Shown: positions 17,489 through 25,912 of the stretch, piece by piece | How positions within the stretch are numbered: the first letter of the stretch is position 1 | How the letters are laid out: each line of letters opens with the position of its first letter | Assembly (NCBI RefSeq): GCF_000148725.1 | Contig: NZ_GL476320.1 | Span: 441,882 to 505,881, forward strand | Length of the DNA: 64,000 nt | DNA from: Roseibium sp. TrichSKD4 | Lineage (GTDB): Bacteria; Pseudomonadota; Alphaproteobacteria; Rhizobiales; Stappiaceae | Reading direction: 5' to 3' | Program-made: the position numbers and the translations under genes | Notes under the pieces: generated by a model | The model's database searches: none | The model's input: only the letters and a program-made list of their open reading frames with translations | What the model was told of the DNA's origin: nothing

Positions 17489-17758
17489 ATGGCTCGTTAC
17501 GAAGTACATTCAGAAGAACTTGCAGGCTTTGGCGAAAGCCAGATGTCCGCCGACATTCTCTTTCAAATGGGTCTGGACAGTGCATGCGGCCGCAACGGCT
17601 TCACAGATCTGGTGACCGCACACAAGTGGTTCAACATTGCCGCATTGAAGGGCAACAAGGCCGCCGTTCAGTACCGCAAGGAAATTTCCGACGAAATGAC
17701 CCGCGAAGAAATTGCAGAAGCGCAGCGCTCTGCGCGTGAATGGTTGTCAATGCATTGA
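17489..17758 (+). CDS. Sel1-repeat-like small protein
   Basis: 89 residues after a GGGGAGAG site. The central segment DLVTAHKWFNIAALKGNKAAVQYR matches a single Sel1/TPR-like unit (A-x-x-W-F-x-x-A-A-x-x-G), followed by a charged amphipathic helix DEMTREEIAEAQRSAREWL. Short proteins of this type are frequent in Hyphomicrobiales. The role is unknown; Sel1 repeats mediate protein contacts. Two hairpins follow it. Confidence 0.7.
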   Translation: MARYEVHSEELAGFGESQMSADILFQMGLDSACGRNGFTDLVTAHKWFNIAALKGNKAAVQYRKEISDEMTREEIAEAQRSAREWLSMH

Positions 17759-17802
17759 TCTGCCATCTGCGTCGACCGGCGGCGGGGTGCCGGACGCGCG
17801 AT

Positions 17803-17825
17803 CTGACAGGGCAGAAGCCTGTCAG
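17803..17825. repeat. Hairpin downstream of the Sel1-like gene
   Basis: Perfect 8-bp arms CTGACAGG (17803-17810) and CCTGTCAG (17818-17825) around a 7-nt loop, with no T run. It lies between the Sel1-like stop and the first 38-nt repeated hairpin. Confidence 0.5.
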
Positions 17826-17840
17826 GAACCATGACATTTC

Positions 17841-17878
17841 AGGCGAATGAGCGTACGCAGAAGCAACGTCATTCGCCT
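17841..17878. repeat. 38-nt repeated hairpin, copy 1
   Basis: Arms AGGCGAATGA and TCATTCGCCT, a perfect 10-bp inverted repeat, enclose an 18-nt loop. A second copy at 19051-19088 has the same arms and a loop differing at one base (A at 17855, G at 19065), giving 37/38 identity. The two copies flank the pair of paralogous membrane-protein genes. Confidence 0.85.
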
Positions 17879-17933
17879 CTTATTTGCCAAGGGCTCGATA
17901 GGAGCCTGATGATTTTCTTTTTTGGATTTAACG

Positions 17934-18380
17934 ATGAAAAATTCAGTCAATTTGCCTTGGTTTGCGCTGGTCTACATCGCGACAATTGTTGGATTAATCG
18001 CCTTCATGTTTCTCGTGGCACTTGTCTTCAACATCAAAATTCCAATGAGCGCTATTCAGTTGGTCCCAGTGTTGGTGGCAACCGTGCATGTAGGAAAAAT
18101 GTACTTTGAGGATTATCAAGAAGTGCCGGATGCAAAAGAAGCTTGGGTGGCTTCGTGGCGGATGACGCTAGTGGAAATAGCAATTGCATTACCAGTTTTG
18201 ACCGGACTTTTTTTCTTAACGTTTGGAATGGAACCACTCAGACATTGGTCCTTTTTGCTTCCATTGGCATTGATTGGAGCACTGTTCGTTTTTTGGGTGT
18301 CGCTGTGGGGCAAGAAAACGCTTTTTCTACACGCTGCAATAGCTGCCCAAACCCAGCAGAACAAAGAGCAGAACCCCTAA
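17934..18380 (+). CDS. Four-helix membrane protein, paralogue 1 (ABZJ_00895-like)
   Basis: 148 residues from the ATG at 17934. Four hydrophobic segments are visible, starting at LPWFALVYIATIVGLIAF. The cytoplasmic-looking motif YFEDYQEVPDAKEAWVASW, followed by MTLVEIAIALPV, is shared almost exactly with the next gene. The layout (two helices, a D/E-R-P loop, two helices) resembles the ABZJ_00895 group of small membrane proteins, of unknown function; I hold that name loosely. The gene is AT-richer than its surroundings, which suggests acquisition followed by tandem duplication. Confidence 0.6.
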   Translation: MKNSVNLPWFALVYIATIVGLIAFMFLVALVFNIKIPMSAIQLVPVLVATVHVGKMYFEDYQEVPDAKEAWVASWRMTLVEIAIALPVLTGLFFLTFGMEPLRHWSFLLPLALIGALFVFWVSLWGKKTLFLHAAIAAQTQQNKEQNP

Positions 18381-18512
18381 GTTATCCCAAGTCTCGGATC
18401 AAAGCGCAAAAGATAAAAATCCCAATTATCTAAAGAAATTATCGAAAACAGATGACGTTTTCAGTCGAGATAATCGGTAGTTGTAATGGTGGTGTAAAAG
18501 AGAGGTGGAGTG

Positions 18513-18980
18513 ATGATTTCCATAAAAAAGCTAACGCGTTTTTCTTTGTTTTTTTTAGCGAGTTGGCTCAGTATAATTATAACGGCTCTTGTAGTGACGT
18601 ACGCAGGGGTGGACTATTCTTCGGATATATTATGGTTGACGGTAGTTCCTGCGTGTCTGGCAGCGACAGATGCAGGGAGTCAATACTATGAGGATTGCGA
18701 ACGCCTTCCAGACAGTCGGTTCTCTTGGCTAGCGTCATTTCAAATGACGCTTGTTGAGATTGCGATCTCATTCCCTGTCATTCTTGCCCTTCACTATGCG
18801 GTTATTGCGGAGAACGAGGGCGAAGTTATGCTTGGTAGGCTCATTCTAGCAACTATGGCCGCTTTTGCAGTTCCCTATGCTATTTCATTTGTTGGCAAGA
18901 GATTTGCCTTTTCAATCGCTGCTGAAAGTAAGCGTAAAGAGGTCAGAAGAAAAAACGACAAAATCTATATCACGGAGTGA
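18513..18980 (+). CDS. Four-helix membrane protein, paralogue 2 (ABZJ_00895-like)
   Basis: 155 residues from the ATG at 18513 (AGAGG 7 bases before). It shares with the upstream gene the pattern YYEDCERLPDSRFSWLASF followed by MTLVEIAISFPV, and the same four-span layout. Overall identity outside the motif is low, so this is an old duplication or two separately acquired relatives. The basic tail ESKRKEVRRKND is probably cytoplasmic. The 38-nt hairpin copy 2 lies 70 bp past its stop. The function is unknown. Confidence 0.6.
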   Translation: MISIKKLTRFSLFFLASWLSIIITALVVTYAGVDYSSDILWLTVVPACLAATDAGSQYYEDCERLPDSRFSWLASFQMTLVEIAISFPVILALHYAVIAENEGEVMLGRLILATMAAFAVPYAISFVGKRFAFSIAAESKRKEVRRKNDKIYITE

Positions 18981-19050
18981 CTTATGGGCGTAGGCAATGA
19001 AAAACGCTCTGTAGTCGAGCAATAATGTCTTAAGGGAATTCCGGAGTGTC

Positions 19051-19088
19051 AGGCGAATGAGCGTGCGCAGAAGCAACGTCATTCGCCT
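19051..19088. repeat. 38-nt repeated hairpin, copy 2
   Basis: Same arms as copy 1 (AGGCGAATGA/TCATTCGCCT). Here the right arm runs into TTTTTGTT, so this copy could act as a plus-strand terminator for the membrane-protein gene. It ends 5 bp before the stop of the convergent kinase pseudogene. Confidence 0.85.
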
Positions 19089-19093
19089 TTTTG

Positions 19094-20176
19094 TTAAAGT
19101 GCCGCAGTTCGTTGCAGGGCGACTTGAAAATCGGCTCCACCAGCTGCGTGATTTTGCACCCAGATGCGCCCGTTTTGGGCTTCTACGGCCTGTTTACAAA
19201 AGGCCAATCCCAAACCGGAGGCCTTTAGGCCGGGCTTTTTGTGTTCCGGAATTCGATAAAATTGTTCGAATATCCGCTCTCTCTCCGGTTCTGGAATACC
19301 AGGACCCTTGTCTCGGACACTGATGATCACTTCCTGATCAGAGTCTTTTTGAACCGAGATTTTAATCTGCCCATGTTCTCCAGCATATTTTTTGGCGTTG
19401 AAACACAGGTTGGCAAGCACGCGATTGGTCAATTGGCTGTCTGCATAAACCGAGTGTTCCGACTGTTCGAACTCAAACAGGGGGTCTCGTCCGAGGATTT
19501 CCGCGGTTTGCTGGAACAGCTCAGTCACCTTCATCGGAGCCAGCTGAACTGGCATCTTACCCGTTTTGATTTTACTGACCTCAAGCATGTCATCAACGAA
19601 GCCGATGGCTTGGCTTAAGCTGATTTGAGCTCTCTCAAGTTTTTCGGTCAGCCCGGGGTCGCTGGAGATTTTCTGGTTTGCCAATACGAGCTCGTGAACG
19701 CCAGAAATGATCTGTAGCGGAGAGCGAAGGTCGTGAACGAGCATTGCCGTTTGATCTTCTTTTTGTTTTTCAGCAACAATGCGTTCTTTAAGGAGCTGTT
19801 CAAGCAGGGAAGAACGGGCGTTTTGGGCACGCCTTGCAGCTTCCAGACCAAGGTGAACATTAAGTCGAGCCGCCACTTCCTGAGCATTGTATGGTTTTTC
19901 AATGTAGTCGCTGGCACCAATGGAAAAGGCCTGAACCTTGTCTTCAGGGGTAATCCGTCCACTGAGGAAAATGATTGGAATGTGCCGATATTGCGGGCTT
20001 TCCTTCAATATTCGGCAAAGTTCCAATCCACCCATTCCAGGCATCACGACATCAAGGAGTATCAAATCTGGCGCGGACGCCTTTATCGATTTGAGACCTA
20101 TTTCGGCGCTGGTCCCGGCTCGAACTTCGTACCCAAGGCCGCGTAAGATGTGCGACAGCAATTTAAGGCTGTCGTT
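19094..20176 (-). pseudogene. Response regulator-histidine kinase fusion, 5' end removed at an IS21 element
   Basis: The frame holds a receiver domain (phospho-acceptor in LILLDVVMPGMGG, switch Lys in YIEKPYN), a coiled linker, a HisKA box (MLVHDLRSPLQIISG) and an HATPase domain (ANLCFNAKKYAG, DKGPGIPE, FEQFYR, GLGLAFC). Receiver domains start with a strand carrying an acidic Asp pair about 10 residues before LKLLSHILRG. That part is absent: the frame runs back only to NDSLKLL and then enters the IS terminal repeat, where a TGA blocks it. Phosphoryl transfer through the receiver should be lost. A kinase fragment could still be made from an internal start. Confidence 0.85.
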
Positions 20177-20204
20177 TGTTGATTTTCACTGAGAACTGAC
20201 CCGG
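20177..20204 (+). repeat. IS21 left terminal inverted repeat
   Basis: 28 bp identical to the reverse complement of 22645-22672. It abuts the truncated receiver domain. An additional internal copy of its CACTGAGAACTGACCC part lies at 20221-20236. Confidence 0.92.
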
Positions 20205-20289
20205 TGGCCCCATAAATTGTCACTGAGAACTGACCCATGTGAACACACTACCCCGACGTTTTTGGCTCGGGGGATATGGAGTGATCGAC

Positions 20290-21819
20290 ATGGGATTTTT
20301 GAGTGTCATTCGACGCTGGGCATTGCGTGACAAAATGCCAATCAGAGAGATTTCCCGTCGCACGGGTTTATCTCGCAACACGGTGAAGAAGTATCTGCGC
20401 GAGGGCATTGTTGAGCCGAAGTTCAAAACCCCGCCGCGACCAACCAAACTTGATCCGTATGCGGACCGTTTGTCTTCTTGGTTTGTGGCCCAGACGCGCA
20501 AGTCGCGCAAAGAGCGTCGAACCGTCAAACAGATGCACGTGGATCTGGTGCAGTTAGGGTATGATGGCTCCTATGAACGTGTGGCGGCCTTTGTCCGTGC
20601 GTGGCGTGCGGACCGGCAGCGGGCGGAACAGACGACAGGGCGCGGCACATTTGTGCCTCTGATCTTCCAGCCCGGCGAAGCTTTCCAGTTTGATTGGAGT
20701 GAAGACTGGGCCAATATTGGCGGCGAGCGACTGAAGCTTCAGGTCGCGCATATCAAGTTGTCACACAGTCGGGCGTTTTTGGTCCGGGCTTACCTGCTGC
20801 AAACGCACGAGATGCTGTTTGACGCCCATTGGCACGCGTTCCGCGTGTTTGGCGGCGTTCCTGGCCGAGGGATCTATGACAATATGAAGACAGCGGTTGA
20901 TCGCGTCGGCAAAGGCAAGCAGCGGGACATCAACGTCCGTTTCAAGGCGATGGCTAGCCACTACGTCTTTGAGCCTGAGTTCTGCAATCCGGCTTCAGGT
21001 TGGGAGAAAGGCCAGGTCGAGAAGAACGTCCAGGACGCGCGCAATCGGCTTTGGCAGGTCATGCCCGTCCTTGCAGATCTGGCTGAACTGAACCAATGGC
21101 TTGAAGATCGGTGCATCGCCCTTTGGGCGGAGACGCCGCACAAAGCCTTGCCGGGGTCTCTCGCCGATGTGTGGAAAGCTGAGAAGCCAATGCTGATGGC
21201 TCTGCCGCCGGCCTTCGATGGATTTATCGAACATAGCAAGCGAGTGTCTCCCACATGCCTGATCACATTCGAACGCAACAGGTATAGCGTGCCCGCCAGC
21301 TTTGCGAACCGCCGTGTCAGCCTGCATGTCTACCCTGACCGACTGGTCGTTGTGGCCGAAGGGCAAACAGTTTGTGAACATGCACGGCTCATTGATCGGT
21401 CCTGCCGCAAATCAGGCAAGGTTGTTTATGACTGGCGGCACTATCTTGCTGTCATTCAGCGCAAACCTGGCGCCCTTCGCAATGGCGCGCCCTTCACCGA
21501 GATGCCGGAAGCCTTCCAACGGCTGCAGGAACGCATGTTACGCAAGGAGGGGGGTGACAGGGAAATGGTCGACATCCTCTCATTGGTTCTGCAGCATAAC
21601 GAAGAGGACGTGTTACGCGCCGTGGACAAGGCGCTGGAAGCGGGTGTGCCAACCAAGACGCATATCCTGAACCTTCTACACCGGTTGATCGACCGTAAGC
21701 CGACGGAACATCCAGAAGTCGACCCACCGGACGCCTTGGCATTGCAAACCACGCCCGAGGCAAATCTAAATCGTTACGATGGCCTGAGACAGGCTGGGGA
21801 GAAGCGCCATGCGTCATGA
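20290..21819 (+). CDS. istA: IS21-family transposase IstA
   Basis: 509 residues from the ATG at 20290; a GTG three codons earlier and a further upstream ATG (20239) are in frame. The N-terminal helix-turn-helix is [22 protein letters not shown]. The rve integrase core has Asp in FQFDWSEDW, Asp in [10 protein letters not shown] and Glu in [11 protein letters not shown], the complete DDE triad. A C-terminal beta domain contains [16 protein letters not shown]. No frameshift is seen, so the enzyme should be active. It overlaps istB by 11 bp. Confidence 0.95.
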   Translation: MGFLSVIRRWALRDKMPIREISRRTGLSRNTVKKYLREGIVEPKFKTPPRPTKLDPYADRLSSWFVAQTRKSRKERRTVKQMHVDLVQLGYDGSYERVAAFVRAWRADRQRAEQTTGRGTFVPLIFQPGEAFQFDWSEDWANIGGERLKLQVAHIKLSHSRAFLVRAYLLQTHEMLFDAHWHAFRVFGGVPGRGIYDNMKTAVDRVGKGKQRDINVRFKAMASHYVFEPEFCNPASGWEKGQVEKNVQDARNRLWQVMPVLADLAELNQWLEDRCIALWAETPHKALPGSLADVWKAEKPMLMALPPAFDGFIEHSKRVSPTCLITFERNRYSVPASFANRRVSLHVYPDRLVVVAEGQTVCEHARLIDRSCRKSGKVVYDWRHYLAVIQRKPGALRNGAPFTEMPEAFQRLQERMLRKEGGDREMVDILSLVLQHNEEDVLRAVDKALEAGVPTKTHILNLLHRLIDRKPTEHPEVDPPDALALQTTPEANLNRYDGLRQAGEKRHAS

Positions 21820-22600
21820 CCCAGCCGGAGCCTCTATCGTCATCATGCTGCGCAGCCTCAAGCTCTATGGCATGGCAAATGCCGTCGAAGACCTGGTCGC
21901 CCAAGGTGCCCCAGCCTTTGAAGCCGCGACCCCGATGTTATCACAGCTGCTCAAGGCTGAAATGGCGGAACGAGAGGTTCGATCCATCGCTTACCACACA
22001 AAGGTCGCCCGCTTCCCTGCATACAAAGACCTCACCGGCTTTGATTTTGCGTCCAGTGAAATTAACGAAGCGAAAGTCCGGCAGTTACACCGGTGTGAGT
22101 TTATCGAAAACACCGAGAATGTCGTTCTGATCGGTGGGCCCGGCACGGGCAAAAGCCACACCGCCACAGCAATCGGCGTTCAGGCGATCGAACACCACAG
22201 GCGCAAGGTTCGGTTCTTCTCAACAGTGGAGCTGGTCAATGCACTGGAGCAAGAAAAAGCGATTGGCAAGGCTGGGAAAATCGCTGATATGCTGACCAAA
22301 GTCGACTTGGTCATCCTGGATGAGCTCGGTTACCTGCCGTTCAGTTCATCAGGTGGGGCGCTGCTCTTTCACCTGCTCAGCAAGCTCTACGAGCGCACAA
22401 GCGTCATCATCACAACCAACCTTAGCTTCTCAGAATGGGCGCAGGTCTTCACAGATGCAAAGATGACCACCGCTCTCTTAGACCGCCTCACGCACCGCTG
22501 CCACATCTTGGAAACAGGCAACGACAGCTACCGCTTCAAAGCCAGTTCCAAGGATACAAAGAAAACTAGAAAGGAGACCCCAACATTGACCGCGTCATAG
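21809..22600 (+). CDS. istB: IS21-family helper ATPase IstB
   Basis: 263 residues. AAA+ ATPase motifs are intact: Walker [14 protein letters not shown], Walker [13 protein letters not shown], and a sensor/arginine region ending [20 protein letters not shown]. IstB selects target DNA and activates IstA. The start overlaps the istA end, consistent with coupled translation. Confidence 0.95.
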   Translation: MRHDPAGASIVIMLRSLKLYGMANAVEDLVAQGAPAFEAATPMLSQLLKAEMAEREVRSIAYHTKVARFPAYKDLTGFDFASSEINEAKVRQLHRCEFIENTENVVLIGGPGTGKSHTATAIGVQAIEHHRRKVRFFSTVELVNALEQEKAIGKAGKIADMLTKVDLVILDELGYLPFSSSGGALLFHLLSKLYERTSVIITTNLSFSEWAQVFTDAKMTTALLDRLTHRCHILETGNDSYRFKASSKDTKKTRKETPTLTAS

Positions 22601-22644
22601 ACCACGACGCATAACTAAAGGTGGGTCAATTCTCGGTGAAAATA

Positions 22645-22672
22645 CCGGGTCAGTTCTCAGTGAAAATCAACA
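22645..22672 (-). repeat. IS21 right terminal inverted repeat
   Basis: 28 bp, the perfect reverse complement of the left end. A diverged partial copy lies at 22623-22643. It abuts the truncated phage tail gene. Confidence 0.92.
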
Positions 22673-23130
22673 GTAATGAAACTCACCCTCTGACAGGACC
22701 TGCATCAGCGGTCCCCGGAGTTCGTACAGCCTCGGAAACCCGCGTCAAATCCCTTGCTGTCGATTGGTACATCAAGGCAGCGGATACGGTTGATGACCCG
22801 GAAACCGTACAGGCGCTGGCCTATGTTGCATCGCTCAATGCTGTTGTTTCCAAAGCAGATGCGCTGGAGGCTCAAGTCGCAGAGAAGCAAAACAGCTCTG
22901 ACTTTGTGATGCTTACAGGGCATGTGTTCAACGTGAATAATTACGTTATCCCGCTACCTGCCGGGTTTGCCGAGAGCGAATGCGATTTCTTTTGGTGCGC
23001 TGCGGGGACGAACAATTCCAGTTATTCGATGGCTTTTGCCCGAACAGGTGCGGGCAGAACAGCAGCTATGCATAACGGCGCAAAATATTACCGTTCAATT
23101 GCCTATATCGTAGTTGGGAGGAAGTCTTGA
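22673..23130 (+). pseudogene. Phage tail-fibre-like protein, 5' end missing at the IS21 border
   Basis: The open frame continues leftward into the IS right end, where it only meets a chance GTG at 22621, so the native start has been lost. The remaining 150 or so residues include a helical segment (ETVQALAYVASLNAVVSKADALEAQVAEKQ) and a beta-rich C terminus ending GAKYYRSIAYIVVGRKS, as in distal tail or fibre proteins of temperate phages. The next gene starts at its stop codon (TTGA overlap), consistent with phage tail gene order. Confidence 0.6.
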
Positions 23131-23693
23131 ATTACTACATCATCACAGACGGTAAAATTCTCTCAACATTAAGTGGGCCGGTCGATGAGGCTGATCTGGC
23201 AACACGCGGTGAGACGTTATTGGTTACTGACCAAAACTATGAGCCGGGTTTTGTCAAACAGGCAGACGGAAGTTTCGTTGCACCTGTCCGCCCCCTTGAT
23301 GAAGTCAAATCCGAAGCGATTGAAGTCGTCAAACAACGCCATGCGGAAACACTGCGACAGCTATCAGGTAATGCCAGCGATGAAGAGATGCACTCTTGGC
23401 CGCGCAAGGCGCTTGCCGCTGAAAAGTATCTGGAAGGTACAGCCAGCGAAAAACAGAAGCGGATCATTCAAGGTGGCGCGGACCGCCGCGATATGGTCTT
23501 TGATGCTTTTGCCAAGTTGATTTTGAAGAAGGCAGAAACCTTCGATGATCTGATCGGTCAAGCGGATGATCTGAAAGAGCGAACCGATGCAGCCATCAAG
23601 GCGGCAGAAACTGCGGAAGAGGTCGCCGCTATCCTCGAAGCGTCAGAAGCGGAAGCAGCGGCGGCTCTAAAGCAGTGGCTCTCGACGGCCTGA
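23127..23693 (+). CDS. Phage tail-associated protein, hypothetical
   Basis: 188 residues starting with TTG at 23127, overlapping the preceding stop. It begins MNYYIITDGKILSTLSGPVDE, a layout found in small proteins following tail-fibre genes (tail-fibre assembly-like). The C-terminal half is alpha-helical and Ala/Glu-rich (DAAIKAAETAEEVAAILEAS), a probable coiled coil. I do not recognise an exact family. Confidence 0.6.
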   Translation: MNYYIITDGKILSTLSGPVDEADLATRGETLLVTDQNYEPGFVKQADGSFVAPVRPLDEVKSEAIEVVKQRHAETLRQLSGNASDEEMHSWPRKALAAEKYLEGTASEKQKRIIQGGADRRDMVFDAFAKLILKKAETFDDLIGQADDLKERTDAAIKAAETAEEVAAILEASEAEAAAALKQWLSTA

Positions 23694-23696
23694 TCC

Positions 23697-24068
23697 ATGT
23701 CCAGCTTTTCGAACTTCGACCAGTTCTCCCGTGTTCCCATTACACGAAAGCTCTACAGGCTCAACGCACCACTGACATGGGAGATTGGCAAGAAACACTC
23801 AGGCCACGAAATCACACTGGAAACCGGGACAGCATTCGATATCTCGGTTCCTTGGCTTCTGGAATGGCTACAAAGCCCCTACGACCGCCAAGTGCTCCCC
23901 GCTGCGGCTCTCCATGATGAATTTCTGAAACGTGGCTATGACGTTGGGTTTGCTTCGGCTGAGTTTAGGCGCTGCCTGATTGCCCGTGGTTGCTCCCCGC
24001 CGCGAAGTTGGATGCTCTTTACCGCTACTTTGATCTGGACCGCCTTCGGGCGGTTTTTTCGTTCCTGA
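23697..24068 (+). CDS. DUF1353-like phage protein
   Basis: 123 residues. The segment AFDISVPWLLEWLQSPYDRQVLPAAALHDEFLKRGYDVGFASAEFRR follows the DUF1353 plan (phase of small Trp/Pro turn, then AAxLHD, then a helix, then R-x-A-D). The family is phage-borne and occurs next to lysis modules; the function is unknown. The last residues (WTAFGRFFRS) run over a small GC hairpin before the endolysin. Confidence 0.7.
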   Translation: MSSFSNFDQFSRVPITRKLYRLNAPLTWEIGKKHSGHEITLETGTAFDISVPWLLEWLQSPYDRQVLPAAALHDEFLKRGYDVGFASAEFRRCLIARGCSPPRSWMLFTATLIWTAFGRFFRS

Positions 24069-24081
24069 AAGGGGCAATTCC

Positions 24082-24983
24082 ATGCATGTAAGTAAAAACG
24101 GCGTGGCCTTCATTGAGGGCCATGAAGGATTTGTTGCGCGCGCTTATCTGGACCCGGCAGGCGTCTTGACTATCGGAACCGGCTTTACCAATCGAAGCGG
24201 GGTGTTTCGGGAGTTTTGGGGGGGCAAGCTTAAACCCGGTGACCGGATCACCCGCGATCAGAACAAGAAAGTTCTGAAAGCCGCGCTTAAGGGGGAATAC
24301 GAACCGCCAGTCAAAGCGGCGATGCCCAAAGGCGCAAAGCAGCACGAGTTCGACGCCGCTGTTTCTGCCGTCTTCAACCTAGGGCCGAAGTTTGTAACGT
24401 GGAAAGCATTCCAGCTCTGGAAGGCTGGCGAGCATCAGGCAGCGGCCAATCATTGGGCGAAGAACTACAACAAGGCGGGAGGCCGCAAGCTTGCCGGTTT
24501 GGTTCGTCGCCGCGAAGAAGAGGCGCATTTGTTCCTGACTGGCGTTTATGCCGGGATAGGTGAGGGCGTCCAGCGCAAAGAGACAGCCAAGCCTTCACCC
24601 CAACCAGATCCAGTTGTTGAAGAGGCTCAAGAGGCGTTGAAGCGGTTCGGGTTTGATCCTGGCGCAATTGATGGCTGGATGGGACGGCGCACAAAGGCGG
24701 CTGTTCTGGCCTACCAGAAAACGCACCCGCACCTGACCAATGACGGGATTATTGGACCGGCAACACTTGCGCAACTCAGACGTGACGCCGTTGCTACAAA
24801 GGAAACGCTCACACAGGGCGGGGGCTTTCCGTGGTGTCTACCCTTGGTGCGTTCTTTACCGGCCTTCCTTGGGGCTTCATTGCACTGGCTGTTGTTGCTC
24901 TGGCGCTGGTCTGGTTTGGCTGGCGGTATCGGGACGTATGGCAACGCCGGTTCAACACGCTGTTTGGCCGTGAGGTGGAGTGA
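24082..24983 (+). CDS. Phage endolysin: GH24 lysozyme with peptidoglycan-binding domain and C-terminal membrane helix, apparent -1 frameshift
   Basis: Starts after AAAGGGG. The GH24 lysozyme part has catalytic Glu in FIEGHEGF and a YLDPAGVLTIGTGFT motif, then a peptidoglycan-binding repeat (AQEALKRFGFDPGAIDGWMG to GIIGPATLAQL). The unshifted frame continues to 24999 as an odd Trp/Leu/Ser-rich tail. Adding one base in the G5 run near 24820 instead gives GGGLSVVSTLGAFF, then a clean membrane helix (GFIALAVVALALVWFGW) and a basic end, stopping at TGA 24981-24983. That stop overlaps the ATG of the holin gene (TGATG). The shifted end is therefore probably the native one. This may be a mutation, a base error or programmed slippage. 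Confidence 0.8.
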
Positions 24984-25366
24984 TGTTGAAGCTCTTTAAG
25001 CTGATCTTCTCCGGGCCGTTCGATCGGATCATGGGGAGCGTTGACCACTATGTCAGCAATGAAACCAAGCGCGGGGATATCGCGGCCAGCGCTTTAGCCC
25101 GTTACGCAGAAACAGCGGCAGAAGAGCGGGCAGACGCAAGGCGTTATCGCGTGTTCTGGTTTGTCTGGTGTCTTTGGTCTGGTTCAGCCGGCATATGGTT
25201 TGCCTTGATCACATTGGACACGATCGGCGGGTTTTCATGGTCCATTGCGGATTACCCGCCATCGGTGAAACCGTATGTCGACACTATCGTTGCCTCAATC
25301 TTCGGATCGGGCGGGCTTGTCGCTACGGCTCAAGCAATCTCTAGCGCAATTAGGGGGCGTCGTTGA
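24983..25366 (+). CDS. Phage holin-like membrane protein
   Basis: 127 residues from the ATG at 24983. An amphipathic N-terminal region (ETKRGDIAASALARYAETAAEERADARRYR) precedes two hydrophobic spans (VFWFVWCLWSGSAGIWFALITL and VDTIVASIFGSGGLVATAQAI). Position directly after an endolysin and before another short membrane protein supports a holin or holin-like role in releasing the lysozyme. Confidence 0.65.
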   Translation: MLKLFKLIFSGPFDRIMGSVDHYVSNETKRGDIAASALARYAETAAEERADARRYRVFWFVWCLWSGSAGIWFALITLDTIGGFSWSIADYPPSVKPYVDTIVASIFGSGGLVATAQAISSAIRGRR

Positions 25367-25566
25367 ACATCGACACTGAGAAGTTTTTAGCAGGCGTGTT
25401 CAGCACCATAATTGGCGGTGTTCTCTGGCTGATCCGCCGTGTCATCACTAATGAAAGACAGATCGCCTTGCTTGAGCAAGCCTTGAAGGCGCGAGACGAT
25501 GACCTGAAAGAAATGAAGCAGGACATCAAGCACTTGATCGGCAGAGGGCCAGCGGGCGACGGGTGA
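25363..25566 (+). CDS. Small phage membrane protein, XhlA-like
   Basis: 67 residues with a TTG start overlapping the holin stop. One membrane span (FLAGVFSTIIGGVLWLIRRVI) is followed by a charged coiled coil (ERQIALLEQALKARDDDLKEMKQDIKHLIG). This matches the plan of XhlA/hemolysin-type lysis accessory proteins, although in those the helix order is usually reversed. It is the last gene of the phage lysis block. Confidence 0.55.
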   Translation: MNIDTEKFLAGVFSTIIGGVLWLIRRVITNERQIALLEQALKARDDDLKEMKQDIKHLIGRGPAGDG

Positions 25567-25571
25567 GGGGG

Positions 25572-25781
25572 CTAGCCGCTCCATCCGTCCTCCGTCATCA
25601 CGGCCTCTGTGTGCCCATCGTCTTCAACGTCTTCCGTTGCAGCTCCGGAAAGCAACAATTGCTCAAACCTCTCCTTGCTGACCTTCGCCGAGAGGAAATA
25701 GCGCTCTCCCACCTCAAATACAGCAAATTCAATGCTGGGATCATCAATGTGTTTTTCGGGATTGAGTTTAACTTTCCTCAT
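25572..25781 (-). CDS. Hypothetical 69-residue protein
   Basis: Start placed at the ATG 25779-25781 (MRKVKLNPEKHIDD). It is small and acidic at the C terminus (ATEDVEDDGHTEAVMTEDGW), with no membrane segment or known motif. It lies on the opposite strand directly after the phage lysis genes, the usual place for a prophage cargo gene. No function can be given. Confidence 0.4.
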   Translation of the reverse strand: MRKVKLNPEKHIDDPSIEFAVFEVGERYFLSAKVSKERFEQLLLSGAATEDVEDDGHTEAVMTEDGWSG

Positions 25782-25912
25782 CCGACTATCCCTTGTCCAA
25801 TGCCACGGGACTAATGGAAGGTATTGAACTCGGTAGTGCAACATTTTTGTGCACTTGGAACCGATGAGGGTGGTTGGTGGTAACTGTCAAACCATTGGAA
25901 AGGTGCCAAAAA

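Larger units (their letters stand above)
20177..22672 (+). mobile_element. Complete IS21-family insertion sequence
   Basis: 2,496 bp bounded by perfect 28-bp inverted repeats (20177-20204 and 22645-22672) that begin TGTTG and end CAACA. Inside each end is a second copy of the GAGAACTGACCC-type motif (20221-20236 on the left, a diverged one at 22623-22643 on the right), the multiple transposase-binding sites usual for IS21. It encodes istA and istB with overlapping frames. The flanks (…GTCGTT on the left, GTAATG… on the right) do not match, so no target-site duplication is visible. Confidence 0.93.

Noticed and set aside
20161-22680. Target-site duplication of the IS21 element
   Set aside because: Bases outside the two ends (GTCGTT on the left, GTAATG on the right) do not match at any length of 4-8.
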